Positions 54,156 to 61,336 of a stretch of 64,000 nt of DNA are shown in pieces. Each line of letters opens with the position of its first letter. Position 1 is the first letter of the stretch. Source of the DNA: an uncultured Clostridia bacterium (lineage in GTDB: Bacteria; Bacillota; Clostridia; TANB77; CAG-508); the NCBI GenBank assembly GCA_934141605.1, contig CAKPCL010000001.1, forward strand, positions 1 to 64,000. The letters are read 5' to 3'. Both the position numbers and the translations under genes were made by a program. Below the pieces are notes generated by a model that saw only the letters and a list, made by a program, of their open reading frames with translations, searched no databases and was not told where the DNA came from.

Positions 54156-55391
54156 TTATTCATGTATCTGGAACATGTCTTTACCTTCACCGCAGACCGG
54201 GCAAACCCAATCTTTTGGAAGGTCTTTGAATTTTGTTCCTTTTGCTATTCCTGCTTTTTCATTTCCAAATTTAGGATTATAAATGTATTTGCATTGTGTA
54301 CACTCATATTGTTCATCTCCGGTTCTTTCTAATACGAAATTTTTATATCCTGCTGCAATTGCAACTATTACAATTATTAAAAATGATAATGCTTTCCATA
54401 TTCCACTATCACATAAAATTACTGCAAACATTCCAAATATTGCACTAATTCCATATAATATTAATACTGCTTGTTTTTGGCTGAAACCTTTTGCAACTAA
54501 CTTGTGATGTAAATGTCCCTTGTCTGCTTTAAATACGGCTTTTATTGATTTTCCTTTTATTAGCCTTCTTATTATTGCCCATATCGTATCAAATATAGGT
54601 AGTCCTAAAACGATTAATGGTAAAACGATTACTGCTGCTGTATATGTTTTAGCAGAACCAAGTATTGAAATTACTGCTAGTGAAAATCCTAAAAAGTTTG
54701 ACCCTGTATCTCCTATAAATGTTTTAGCAGGTGTAAAGTTAAATGGTAAAAATCCTACCAATGCTCCTGCTAATGCTGTTATTAATACTATTGATATTAA
54801 TGATGAGCCATTTAATACAAATATTACCAATAATGATATTGCTGATATTACTGATATTCCTGAAGATAGTCCGTCTAGTCCATCAATTAAATTTATTGAA
54901 TTTGTTACAAATATTATCCATACTAATGTAAGTAAAATTGATGTGATTTCATGCATTTCTGGGAAGTTTAAAAATGGAAGTGTTATTCCTTCTATTCTTA
55001 TTCCAGAGACTACAATACATATTGCTCCAAGTATTTGGCCTATTAATTTTATTACTGGCTTTATTCCCTTTGTATCATCTACAATGCAGAACCCCGCAAT
55101 TATCAATATTCCTGCTAAAAATCCTAATAATTTTTTCCAATATTCTTGTGGTCCAAATAAATTTATTGAATTTTCTGTACTCATTACTATTAATAAATAT
55201 ATTGTTGACACTAAAAATCCTAATATTACTGCCGGGCCACCAAATCTTGGTATTGATCTTTTGTGTGCTCTTCTTTCATCTTTTGGAATATCTATTGCTC
55301 CTATTTTTTTTGCAATTTTCATTGTATATGGTGTAGTTACAAATGTTACTACAAATGCCAGTATAAATGCTATTGCTATATTTCCCCACAT
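54156..55391 (-). CDS. WecA/TagO/MraY-family sugar-1-phosphate transferase fused to rubredoxin
   Basis: 411-aa protein. Residues ~1-350 are an undecaprenyl-phosphate N-acetylhexosamine-1-phosphate transferase: DERRAHKRSIPRFGG, CIVDDTKGIKP, TNSINLIDGLDGLSSG, FIGDTGSNFLGF and DKGHLHHKLVAKGFSQKQAV are the standard motifs, with about ten helices. This starts teichoic acid or polysaccharide synthesis. After the last helix (~335-352) comes a complete rubredoxin: YECTQCKYIYNPKFG...GTKFKDLPKDWVCPVCGEGKDMF (two CxxC iron ligands), presumably cytoplasmic. One uninterrupted frame. The fusion is unusual and suggests redox coupling. Confidence 0.93.
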   Translation of the reverse strand: MWGNIAIAFILAFVVTFVTTPYTMKIAKKIGAIDIPKDERRAHKRSIPRFGGPAVILGFLVSTIYLLIVMSTENSINLFGPQEYWKKLLGFLAGILIIAGFCIVDDTKGIKPVIKLIGQILGAICIVVSGIRIEGITLPFLNFPEMHEITSILLTLVWIIFVTNSINLIDGLDGLSSGISVISAISLLVIFVLNGSSLISIVLITALAGALVGFLPFNFTPAKTFIGDTGSNFLGFSLAVISILGSAKTYTAAVIVLPLIVLGLPIFDTIWAIIRRLIKGKSIKAVFKADKGHLHHKLVAKGFSQKQAVLILYGISAIFGMFAVILCDSGIWKALSFLIIVIVAIAAGYKNFVLERTGDEQYECTQCKYIYNPKFGNEKAGIAKGTKFKDLPKDWVCPVCGEGKDMFQIHE

Positions 55392-55422
55392 GTTTTTTGT
55401 CCTTTCTTAACGTTTTTATTTT

Positions 55423-55869
55423 TTATTTCATATTGTTTTTTTCGATTTCTTCTATCATTTTAAGTCTTTCTTCATATCTTCCGCCTTTAAATTCTGTTCC
55501 TAACCAATTTCTTATTATACAAATTGCTTCATTTGTTGTTAAGTAGTCTCCTCCTAATGTTATTACATTTATGTCATCATCTGCTTTTGCATATTTTGCT
55601 GATTCTTGGTCATGTATTGTGGCTGCTCTTATTCCTTTGAATTTGTTTGCTACTACTGTCATTCCATATCCTGACCTGCATACTAATATACCATTTTGGC
55701 ATTCTTTGTTTTGTATTGCTTCTGCTACTTTTTGTGCATATATTGGGTAGTCTGTTCTTTCTTCGTTGTATGTTCCATAGTCTTTGTATTCTATTCCGCT
55801 TTCTTCAAAGTATTTTTTTATTTCTTCTTTTAATTTATATCCTCCGTGATCTGCTCCTATTGCTATCAT
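55423..55869 (-). CDS. rpiB: Ribose-5-phosphate isomerase B
   Basis: 148-aa RpiB/LacAB family enzyme interconverting ribose- and ribulose-5-phosphate. MIAIGADHGGYKLKEEI opening, and NGILVCRSGYGMTVVANK carrying the catalytic Cys (family form LxCGSGxG; Arg replaces the Gly). HDQESAKYAKADDDINVITLGG region is typical. Start at 55869 after AAGGAG. 31 bases before the WecA-rubredoxin gene. Confidence 0.92.
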   Translation of the reverse strand: MIAIGADHGGYKLKEEIKKYFEESGIEYKDYGTYNEERTDYPIYAQKVAEAIQNKECQNGILVCRSGYGMTVVANKFKGIRAATIHDQESAKYAKADDDINVITLGGDYLTTNEAICIIRNWLGTEFKGGRYEERLKMIEEIEKNNMK

Positions 55870-55955
55870 TTGTATCACTCCTTACTTTTTTGTACAATAT
55901 ATCATATTTTTTTGTATATTACAATAATTTTATGAAAATAACACATAACAAAAGT

Positions 55956-55992
55956 AAAAAAGGATTGGGGTACTGCCCCATAATCCTTTTTT
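55956..55992 (-). terminator. Terminator of the ABC importer operon
   Basis: AAAAAAGGATTATGGGG/CCCCAATCCTTTTTT, overlapping the stop codon of the substrate-binding protein, with T-run. Confidence 0.88.
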
Positions 55993-57004
55993 ATTTAATT
56001 GCATTTTCTGCATATTTATTAATTACAATTTTGTCATAAGGTGCTTTTTGTGTTAACTCACCTGCTAAACTCATAACTTCTTGTAACTTATCAAAACTTT
56101 CTTGTTTAAGAACTGGTATCTCATTCCAAGCATCTATATCTTTATAACTTTGAATTGCTGTTGCTAATAATTCCAAATCAGTATCTGGGAAGAAGTTTTG
56201 AATTGCTTCTGCAATTTCTTTTGCTGTATGTTCTTTAACCCATTTTTGTCCCTTATAAACTGCATTTGTAAAATTTTGAATTAATTCTTCGTTTTTTTCA
56301 ATATAGCTTTTCTTAGCAAAATATGCTGTGTATGGTATTTCGCCTGATTCTTTTCCTACTGATGCTACAATATATCCTTTTTTCATATTTTGTATATTTG
56401 ATGCTGTTGGTTCAAATAATGTAACATAATCTGCATCTCCTGATGTAAAGGCACTTGCCATTAAATCAAATTTTATACTATCATCTAGTGTTAGGTCTTT
56501 TCCGGGTGTTAATCCATGTTGTTTTATGACATATTCTAATGTCATATATGGTACTCCGCCTTTTCTTCCTGGAATTACAGTTTTTCCTTTTAACATATTC
56601 CAATCAAAATTTTCAATTTTTTCTTTTGATACTAAAAATGATCCATCTCTTTTTGTAAGTTGTGCAAATACTTGTGTATAGTCTTCTTTTCCTTCGTTAT
56701 ATACATATATTGATGCTTCAGGACCTGCAAATCCTATTTGCACTTCATTTGATAGTACTGATGTCATTACTGCATCTGCTCCTTGACCTGTTGTTAAATC
56801 GATTTCCATTCCGTAATCTTTAAAATATCCATTATTTATTGCAACATATTGTGGTGAATAAAATACTGAACGAGTGACTTCGCTTACTTTTATTTTTGTT
56901 GTTCTTTCTTCTTTTCTTTCGCTATTATTTTTTATTGCCACAATTCCTGATATTATTGCTACTATTACTAGTATAACTACGCATATAGTTATTTTCTTTT
57001 TCAC
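55991..57004 (-). CDS. ABC importer substrate-binding protein (NMT1/SsuA-like)
   Basis: 337-aa extracytoplasmic binding protein of the NitT/TauT/SsuA family: membrane helix (about 5-24, no lipobox Cys), then KVSEVTRSVFYSPQYVAINNGYFKDYGMEIDL (short form: SVFYSPQYVAINNGYF), GGADAVM-like GQGADAVMTSVL and the VDYVTLFEPT (here DADYVTLFEP). Nitrate, sulfonate, taurine or pyrimidine precursor are candidates; no riboswitch or sulfur genes point to one. Third gene of the ATPase-permease-SBP operon. Confidence 0.85.
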   Translation of the reverse strand: MKKKITICVVILVIVAIISGIVAIKNNSERKEERTTKIKVSEVTRSVFYSPQYVAINNGYFKDYGMEIDLTTGQGADAVMTSVLSNEVQIGFAGPEASIYVYNEGKEDYTQVFAQLTKRDGSFLVSKEKIENFDWNMLKGKTVIPGRKGGVPYMTLEYVIKQHGLTPGKDLTLDDSIKFDLMASAFTSGDADYVTLFEPTASNIQNMKKGYIVASVGKESGEIPYTAYFAKKSYIEKNEELIQNFTNAVYKGQKWVKEHTAKEIAEAIQNFFPDTDLELLATAIQSYKDIDAWNEIPVLKQESFDKLQEVMSLAGELTQKAPYDKIVINKYAENAIK

Positions 57005-57022
57005 TTTGAACCTCCTAAATTG

Positions 57023-57818
57023 TTATTTTCGGATAAATTTTTCAAGCAATAAAACTCCTCCATACATAATTCCTGCAACGATTCCTAAAATAATTACACT
57101 TGTCATTACTAGGTCTAGTTTGAATACTTGCCCTCCATATACGATTAAGTAGCCTAATCCTGCTTTAGATACTAAAAATTCTCCTGATATTACTCCTACT
57201 AAAGAAAGTCCTATATTTACTTTTAATGAGTTTATAAATGTTCCTATATTTGCTGGTATTATTATTTTCGTTAGTAATTGTAGTTTTGTACAATTAAAGG
57301 TTCTTGCCATTTTTATAATTTCTTTGTCTGTTCTTAAATATCCATTTAACATTTCTAATATTGTTACTATTAATGAAATTGCTATTGCCATTACTATTAT
57401 TGCTGGTTTTCCTGAGCCTACCCAGATTATAATTATTGGTCCTAATGCTACTTTAGGTAAACTGTTTAATACTACTAAATATGGTTCTGCTACTTTTGCT
57501 AAGAATTTTGACCACCAGAGTATAATTGCTATTCCTACTCCTAATATTGTTCCTAGGCCAAATCCAATTATTGTTTCATAAACTGTTACTCTTGTGTGCA
57601 TTAATAAGTTGTTTGAGTTTAAGTTCATAAATGTTTTTAGTATTCTACTTGGCTTGCTTGTTATAAAGCTGTCTATTATGTTTTTATTTGCAAGTATTTC
57701 CCAAATTGCTAAAAATCCGTATTAGTATTAGTAATTGTGTTAATATTACTAATATTTTATTTTTTCTTGCCTTATTTAAATATTTTTTTCTTTCTTTTGA
57801 TATTTTATTATTTTTCAT
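57023..57818 (-). CDS. ABC importer permease (SsuC/TauC-like), read through a +1 shift at CGG
   Basis: The zero frame from the ATG at 57818 (AAGGAG site) gives 33 residues ending in LTQLLILI, then CGG (57719-57717) and a stop 10 codons later. Skipping the C gives GFLAIWEILANKNIIDSF, exactly the first helix and W-E loop of the family, followed by ITSKPSRILKTF and the rest: GFGLGTILGVGI, EAA-type loop and five helices. Without the shift the gene would begin at 57628 and lack helix 1. Length is 3n+1 (264 aa, the family norm). The start overlaps the ATPase stop codon by 11 bases. Confidence 0.88.
57717..57719 (-). other. +1 frameshift site, CGG (ABC permease)
   Basis: Read as ATA (C) GGA TTT TTA GCA. 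Both sides form one membrane helix in the +1 reading. Confidence 0.75.
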
Positions 57819-58578
57819 TTACGCCAAGCTCCTTCCATAGTGTGTCAAAGTATTTACTGAATTTAGGACTTTGTCTGCAATTTATTGGTGTTCTATTTTC
57901 CATTTCAAAGTTTATTTTGTGTATGTCTTTTATTGTGCCTGGCCTTTTACTCAATACTAGTACTCTATCTGCCATACTTATTGCTTCTGATATATCATGT
58001 GTTACCATTATTGTTGTTATATTTTCTTTTCGTAGTATTGAGTATATGTCTTCTGTTACCATTATTCTTGTTTGATAATCTAGTGCTGAAAATGCTTCGT
58101 CTAATAATAAAATTTTTGGCTTTACTGCTAGTGTTCTAATTAATGCTACTCTTTGCCTCATTCCTCCTGATAGTTCTGATGGATATTTATTTATGAAATC
58201 AAATAAATTATATTTTTTTAGTAGTTCTTTTACATATTCGATATTTTCCTGTGTTTTTATTCCTTTTATTTCTAGTCCAAATAATGTATTACTTAATATA
58301 TTTCTCCACTCTAACAAACAGTCTCTTTGTAGCATGTATCCTACCTTAGATGATATTCCTGTTATTTCTTCTCCTTCTATGTATATATTTCCTTCTGTTT
58401 TTTCTTCTAGTCCTGCAATTATTGATAGTAATGTTGATTTTCCACACCCACTGGGGCCTATTATGCTTACAAATTCTCCTTTTTTTATTCTAAAGTTTAT
58501 GTTTTTTAGTGCTTGCACTTCCCCTTCTTTGTTTTGATATTTTTTTCCTACATTTTTGACTTCTAGTATTTCGTTCAT
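57808..58578 (-). CDS. ABC importer ATPase (SsuB/TauB/NitD-like)
   Basis: 256-aa nucleotide-binding subunit: Walker A GPSGCGKSTLL (about 39-49), Q-loop GYMLQRDCLLEWR, signature LSGGMRQRVALI, Walker B ILLLDEAFSALD and switch TMVTHDISEA. First gene of the importer operon, overlapping the permease gene. The XRE gene is 60 bases upstream on the same strand. Confidence 0.93.
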   Translation of the reverse strand: MNEILEVKNVGKKYQNKEGEVQALKNINFRIKKGEFVSIIGPSGCGKSTLLSIIAGLEEKTEGNIYIEGEEITGISSKVGYMLQRDCLLEWRNILSNTLFGLEIKGIKTQENIEYVKELLKKYNLFDFINKYPSELSGGMRQRVALIRTLAVKPKILLLDEAFSALDYQTRIMVTEDIYSILRKENITTIMVTHDISEAISMADRVLVLSKRPGTIKDIHKINFEMENRTPINCRQSPKFSKYFDTLWKELGVNEK

Positions 58579-58640
58579 AAATTGCCTCCTTAATATTTAT
58601 CCTAATATATTTTATGTTAAATATAAGAAGGTGGTTACTG

Positions 58641-58991
58641 TTAGCAGTTATCTTCTTTGTCTTCAAAGTCAGTTCTGCTAATTAGTTCAGAAATTGCATA
58701 TATCAGTCTTTGTTGTTCAGGAGTACATTTATCTAAAATTTGTCTAAAATCTTCTCTCAAATAATCTTTTGAAAATGTATTGCTTCCAGTAAGCAAATAT
58801 CCTGGTGATACATTTAAAACTTCTGCTATTTGAGTTAGTCTTTTCAAATTTACTTTGCCTCCTCCTCTTTCTATTCTACTCATAAAGGCAACTGATATAT
58901 CTATCTTGTCTGCTAATTCTTCTTGTGTTAATTTTTGTTCTATTCTTGCGTTTTTAATTCTTCTTCCTATAACATTATAATCCGGTGACAT
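58641..58991 (-). CDS. XRE-family transcriptional regulator
   Basis: 116-aa protein with an N-terminal helix-turn-helix (IGRRIKNARIEQKLTQEELADKI...VAFMSRIERGGGKVNLKRLTQIAEVL; core helices KLTQEELADK and SVAFMSRIERG) and a short helical C-terminal part with TPEQQRLIYAISELI and a Cys near the end. Typical clostridial small XRE regulators. May control the importer operon downstream, but that is inferred from position. Confidence 0.88.
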   Translation of the reverse strand: MSPDYNVIGRRIKNARIEQKLTQEELADKIDISVAFMSRIERGGGKVNLKRLTQIAEVLNVSPGYLLTGSNTFSKDYLREDFRQILDKCTPEQQRLIYAISELISRTDFEDKEDNC

Positions 58992-59059
58992 TTTATCCCT
59001 CCATTTCCTTTAGTGTAAATATATCACTTATAAGGTAAGTAGTCAATATTTTTATTGAT

Positions 59060-59692
59060 TTATTTGTAAATATTTATTTTTGCATTGATAAATTCTTTTG
59101 TTATGTTTGAATTCATTTTTAGTAACTTACTTATTTCTAATGAATGTATGTTTATAAAATTATATGAAAAGTTGATTCTGTTTTTTTCAAATTCTGTATA
59201 GTTTACTTCGTTAGAAATGTTGTAAGAGTCTATGTTCCATTTTTCTTTTCCTACATATATGACAATAGGAATAATAATGGGGTGTCTTTTATTTTTCATT
59301 TGTTCTTCATTTGTTTTTTTCATCGTATTTAATGAATCTTCAAATATTTTATATGTTATATTATTGTCAATTTTATCTATCACTTTAATTAATATATAAA
59401 TTTCTTTTTGCTCTATTTTGTAAATAATGTTATTTGTTCTGGTTTCTAGTTCTTTGCAGTAAATAATTTTTTCTGTTTCTAGCATTTCAGAAAGATTTAA
59501 AAAATCTTGTATAAACATTTTAAAATTTGTTTTGTCTTTTAGCATTTGAATTATTTTGTTTTTAGTGCTATATGATTGTTCTTCTCCGCTTATTATTTCG
59601 TATTTTGCTGTTTCTTCTTCAACTTTTTTTATTTCTTCTATTTCTCCATTTTTCGTACAATCCATATAATCATTGTATGAAAAATATCTCAT
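59060..59692 (-). CDS. Degenerate Rpn/transposase-like protein
   Basis: 210-aa protein of the same broad family as the Rpn gene at 19.4 kb: shares the HPIIIPIVIYVGKEKWN element and the alternating helix/strand layout before it, but lacks the conserved ESDVVY nuclease region and the C-terminal GIKTGI repeats. It ends early for the family. Possibly a remnant or a diverged stand-alone form. ATGG/GAGG-type site present. Confidence 0.55.
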   Translation of the reverse strand: MRYFSYNDYMDCTKNGEIEEIKKVEEETAKYEIISGEEQSYSTKNKIIQMLKDKTNFKMFIQDFLNLSEMLETEKIIYCKELETRTNNIIYKIEQKEIYILIKVIDKIDNNITYKIFEDSLNTMKKTNEEQMKNKRHPIIIPIVIYVGKEKWNIDSYNISNEVNYTEFEKNRINFSYNFINIHSLEISKLLKMNSNITKEFINAKINIYK

Positions 59693-59828
59693 TATACCTC
59701 CTTTCTATTTTCTTGATGATGTTGTTGAATTGTTGGGGATTATTTAGATATAAATTTGAATATTTAATTTTGTGAATCTAAATATTTTTTTGAAAAAAAT
59801 TTTTCTCTGAATTCATATTAACATAAAA

Positions 59829-59864
59829 TGGTAAGAATTGCAAATATTTTTTCAATTCTTACCA
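59829..59864 (-). terminator. Hairpin after trmL
   Basis: TGGTAAGAATTG/CAATTCTTACCA followed by TTTTATG on the minus strand. The 59.70-59.91 kb gap contains nothing else recognised. Confidence 0.6.
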
Positions 59865-59914
59865 ATGTTATAATTATTTTTTGTAGATTTTTGTAGAACT
59901 TTGTTGTTTTTTAT

Positions 59915-60427
59915 TTATATCATTCCTTTTTGATTGAAATAACTGCTTATTTCTTCTAAGTTTTCAAATTCCTTTTGTCTTAAAATATCATATACAACAA
60001 TTGAAACTGAATTTGATAAATTAAGTGATCTTAATGTTGGTCTCATTGGAATTCTAATTGTTTTATCTATGTACTTTACTAAAGTATCTTCTGGTAGTCC
60101 TTTCGTTTCTTTTCCAAAAAGTACAAATACTTCGTCCATTTCTTTGTAATTTGGTTCTGAATAAACATGTTTTCCTTTTGTAGTTACAAAAAACATATTG
60201 TTTTCTTCTGGTTTGTATTTTTCTAAAAATTTTTCAAATGAATCGTGTTCTTCTATTTCTAATTTATCCCAGTAGTCTAGTCCTGCTCTTTTTACTGCTT
60301 TTTCTGAAATGCTAAATCCTAGAGGATGTACTAAGTGTAGCTTTCCTCCTGTTGCTGCGCATGTTCTTGCTATGTTTCCTGTATTTTGTGGTATTTCTGG
60401 TTCTACTAATACAACATTTAATTTCAT
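59915..60427 (-). CDS. trmL: tRNA (cytidine/uridine-2'-O-)-methyltransferase TrmL
   Basis: 170-aa SPOUT enzyme methylating the wobble nucleotide of tRNA-Leu. Knot-fold motifs: LVEPEIPQNTGNIARTCAAT, LFGKETKGLP (SAM-binding) and MRPTLRSLNLSNSVSIVVYD. Length typical. It is 24 bases after the other SpoU methyltransferase gene. Confidence 0.94.
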   Translation of the reverse strand: MKLNVVLVEPEIPQNTGNIARTCAATGGKLHLVHPLGFSISEKAVKRAGLDYWDKLEIEEHDSFEKFLEKYKPEENNMFFVTTKGKHVYSEPNYKEMDEVFVLFGKETKGLPEDTLVKYIDKTIRIPMRPTLRSLNLSNSVSIVVYDILRQKEFENLEEISSYFNQKGMI

Positions 60428-60451
60428 TTTTTAACCTTCTTTCTAGTCCTT

Positions 60452-61240
60452 CTATTTTATTTTTTGTCTAACATATTCATATAAAACTATTCCTGTTGCA
60501 ACTGAAGCATTTAAACTTTCTGTTCTTCCTAACATAGGTATTTTTACTTTTATATCTGACATATCTTGAATATCTTGTTCAACTCCATTTGCTTCATTTC
60601 CTATTATGATAACCTTTTTATTATAATTAATATCATAAATACTATTTTCTGTTTGTAATGATGTTGTTATCAATTCAAATTTATGTTTTTTAATTTCTTT
60701 TAAAGTATTTTTTAAGTTTTCGCATTCAATTATTTTAACTCTAAAGATTGCTCCCATTGTAGAGCGAACTACTTTGGGGTTATAGGCATCAGCTGTTCCT
60801 TTTGATACTAATATTTGGTTTAATCCAACACTGTCTACCGTTCTCAAAATAGTTCCTAAATTTCCTGGGTCTTGGATATCATCTAATGCAACTATTATAT
60901 CTTGTGTATAGTCAATTTCCGCTTCTGTTGATGTTCTACCTATTATAGCTAGTATTCCTTGTGGTGTGTTTACATCTGATATCATTTTAAATATGTTTTC
61001 TGTTACATATATGCATTCAAACTTTGCAATTTCATACATTAAATCTTTGGGTATTATGTCTGAATTTTGGCAATTGTCGCAAATTACTATTTGTTTAATA
61101 TCTGCTTTTTCTTCTATTGCTTCTTTTATTAATTTAATTCCTTCAACAATAAATTGCTTGGTCATATCCCTGTATTTTTTGTCTTTTAATTTTTTTATAT
61201 CCTTTATAAATTCATTATCTTTACTTGAAATTATTTTCAT
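60452..61240 (-). CDS. SpoU/TrmH-family 23S rRNA 2'-O-methyltransferase (RlmB-like)
   Basis: 262-aa enzyme: N-terminal L30e-like RNA-binding part (FIVEGIKLIKEAI) and C-terminal SPOUT domain with ALDDIQDPGNLGTILRT, IIGNEANGVEQ and LGRTESLNASVATGIVLYE. Resembles the RlmB/YsgA-type rRNA methyltransferases commonly near rplT or pheS; here followed by trmL. Confidence 0.88.
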   Translation of the reverse strand: MKIISSKDNEFIKDIKKLKDKKYRDMTKQFIVEGIKLIKEAIEEKADIKQIVICDNCQNSDIIPKDLMYEIAKFECIYVTENIFKMISDVNTPQGILAIIGRTSTEAEIDYTQDIIVALDDIQDPGNLGTILRTVDSVGLNQILVSKGTADAYNPKVVRSTMGAIFRVKIIECENLKNTLKEIKKHKFELITTSLQTENSIYDINYNKKVIIIGNEANGVEQDIQDMSDIKVKIPMLGRTESLNASVATGIVLYEYVRQKIK

Positions 61241-61307
61241 ACTTTCTCTCCTTCTGAGATTCTACTTTCAAAATCTGTTATCCAAGATCTGTCCCAATTG
61301 GACATTT

Positions 61308-61336
61308 TGTCCAAATAGAACCGTCCCGTTTGGACA
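61308..61336 (-). terminator. Hairpin after mfd
   Basis: TGTCCAAA/TTTGGACA just past the mfd stop codon, with additional GTCC/GGAC pairing upstream. No good T-run. An overlapping 19-codon frame starts at TGATG but looks incidental. Confidence 0.5.

Noticed and set aside
53319..54332. Plus-strand open frame opposite hslO
   Set aside because: Antisense shadow of the conserved hslO and the end of the transferase gene; no family features.
54520..55410. Long plus-strand open frame opposite the WecA-rubredoxin gene
   Set aside because: It mirrors a strongly conserved gene on the other strand, has no ribosome binding site, and its composition is that of an antisense shadow.
20665..57818. Explaining the five split genes as sequencing or assembly indels
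   Set aside because: The breaks are not in homopolymers, and all five fall on the same otherwise almost unused triplet with the same direction of shift. Error remains possible for any single site but is a poor explanation for the set.
20665..57818. Simple reassignment of CGG to another amino acid
   Set aside because: A reassigned sense codon would not change the reading frame; here the downstream protein is in the +1 frame at each site.
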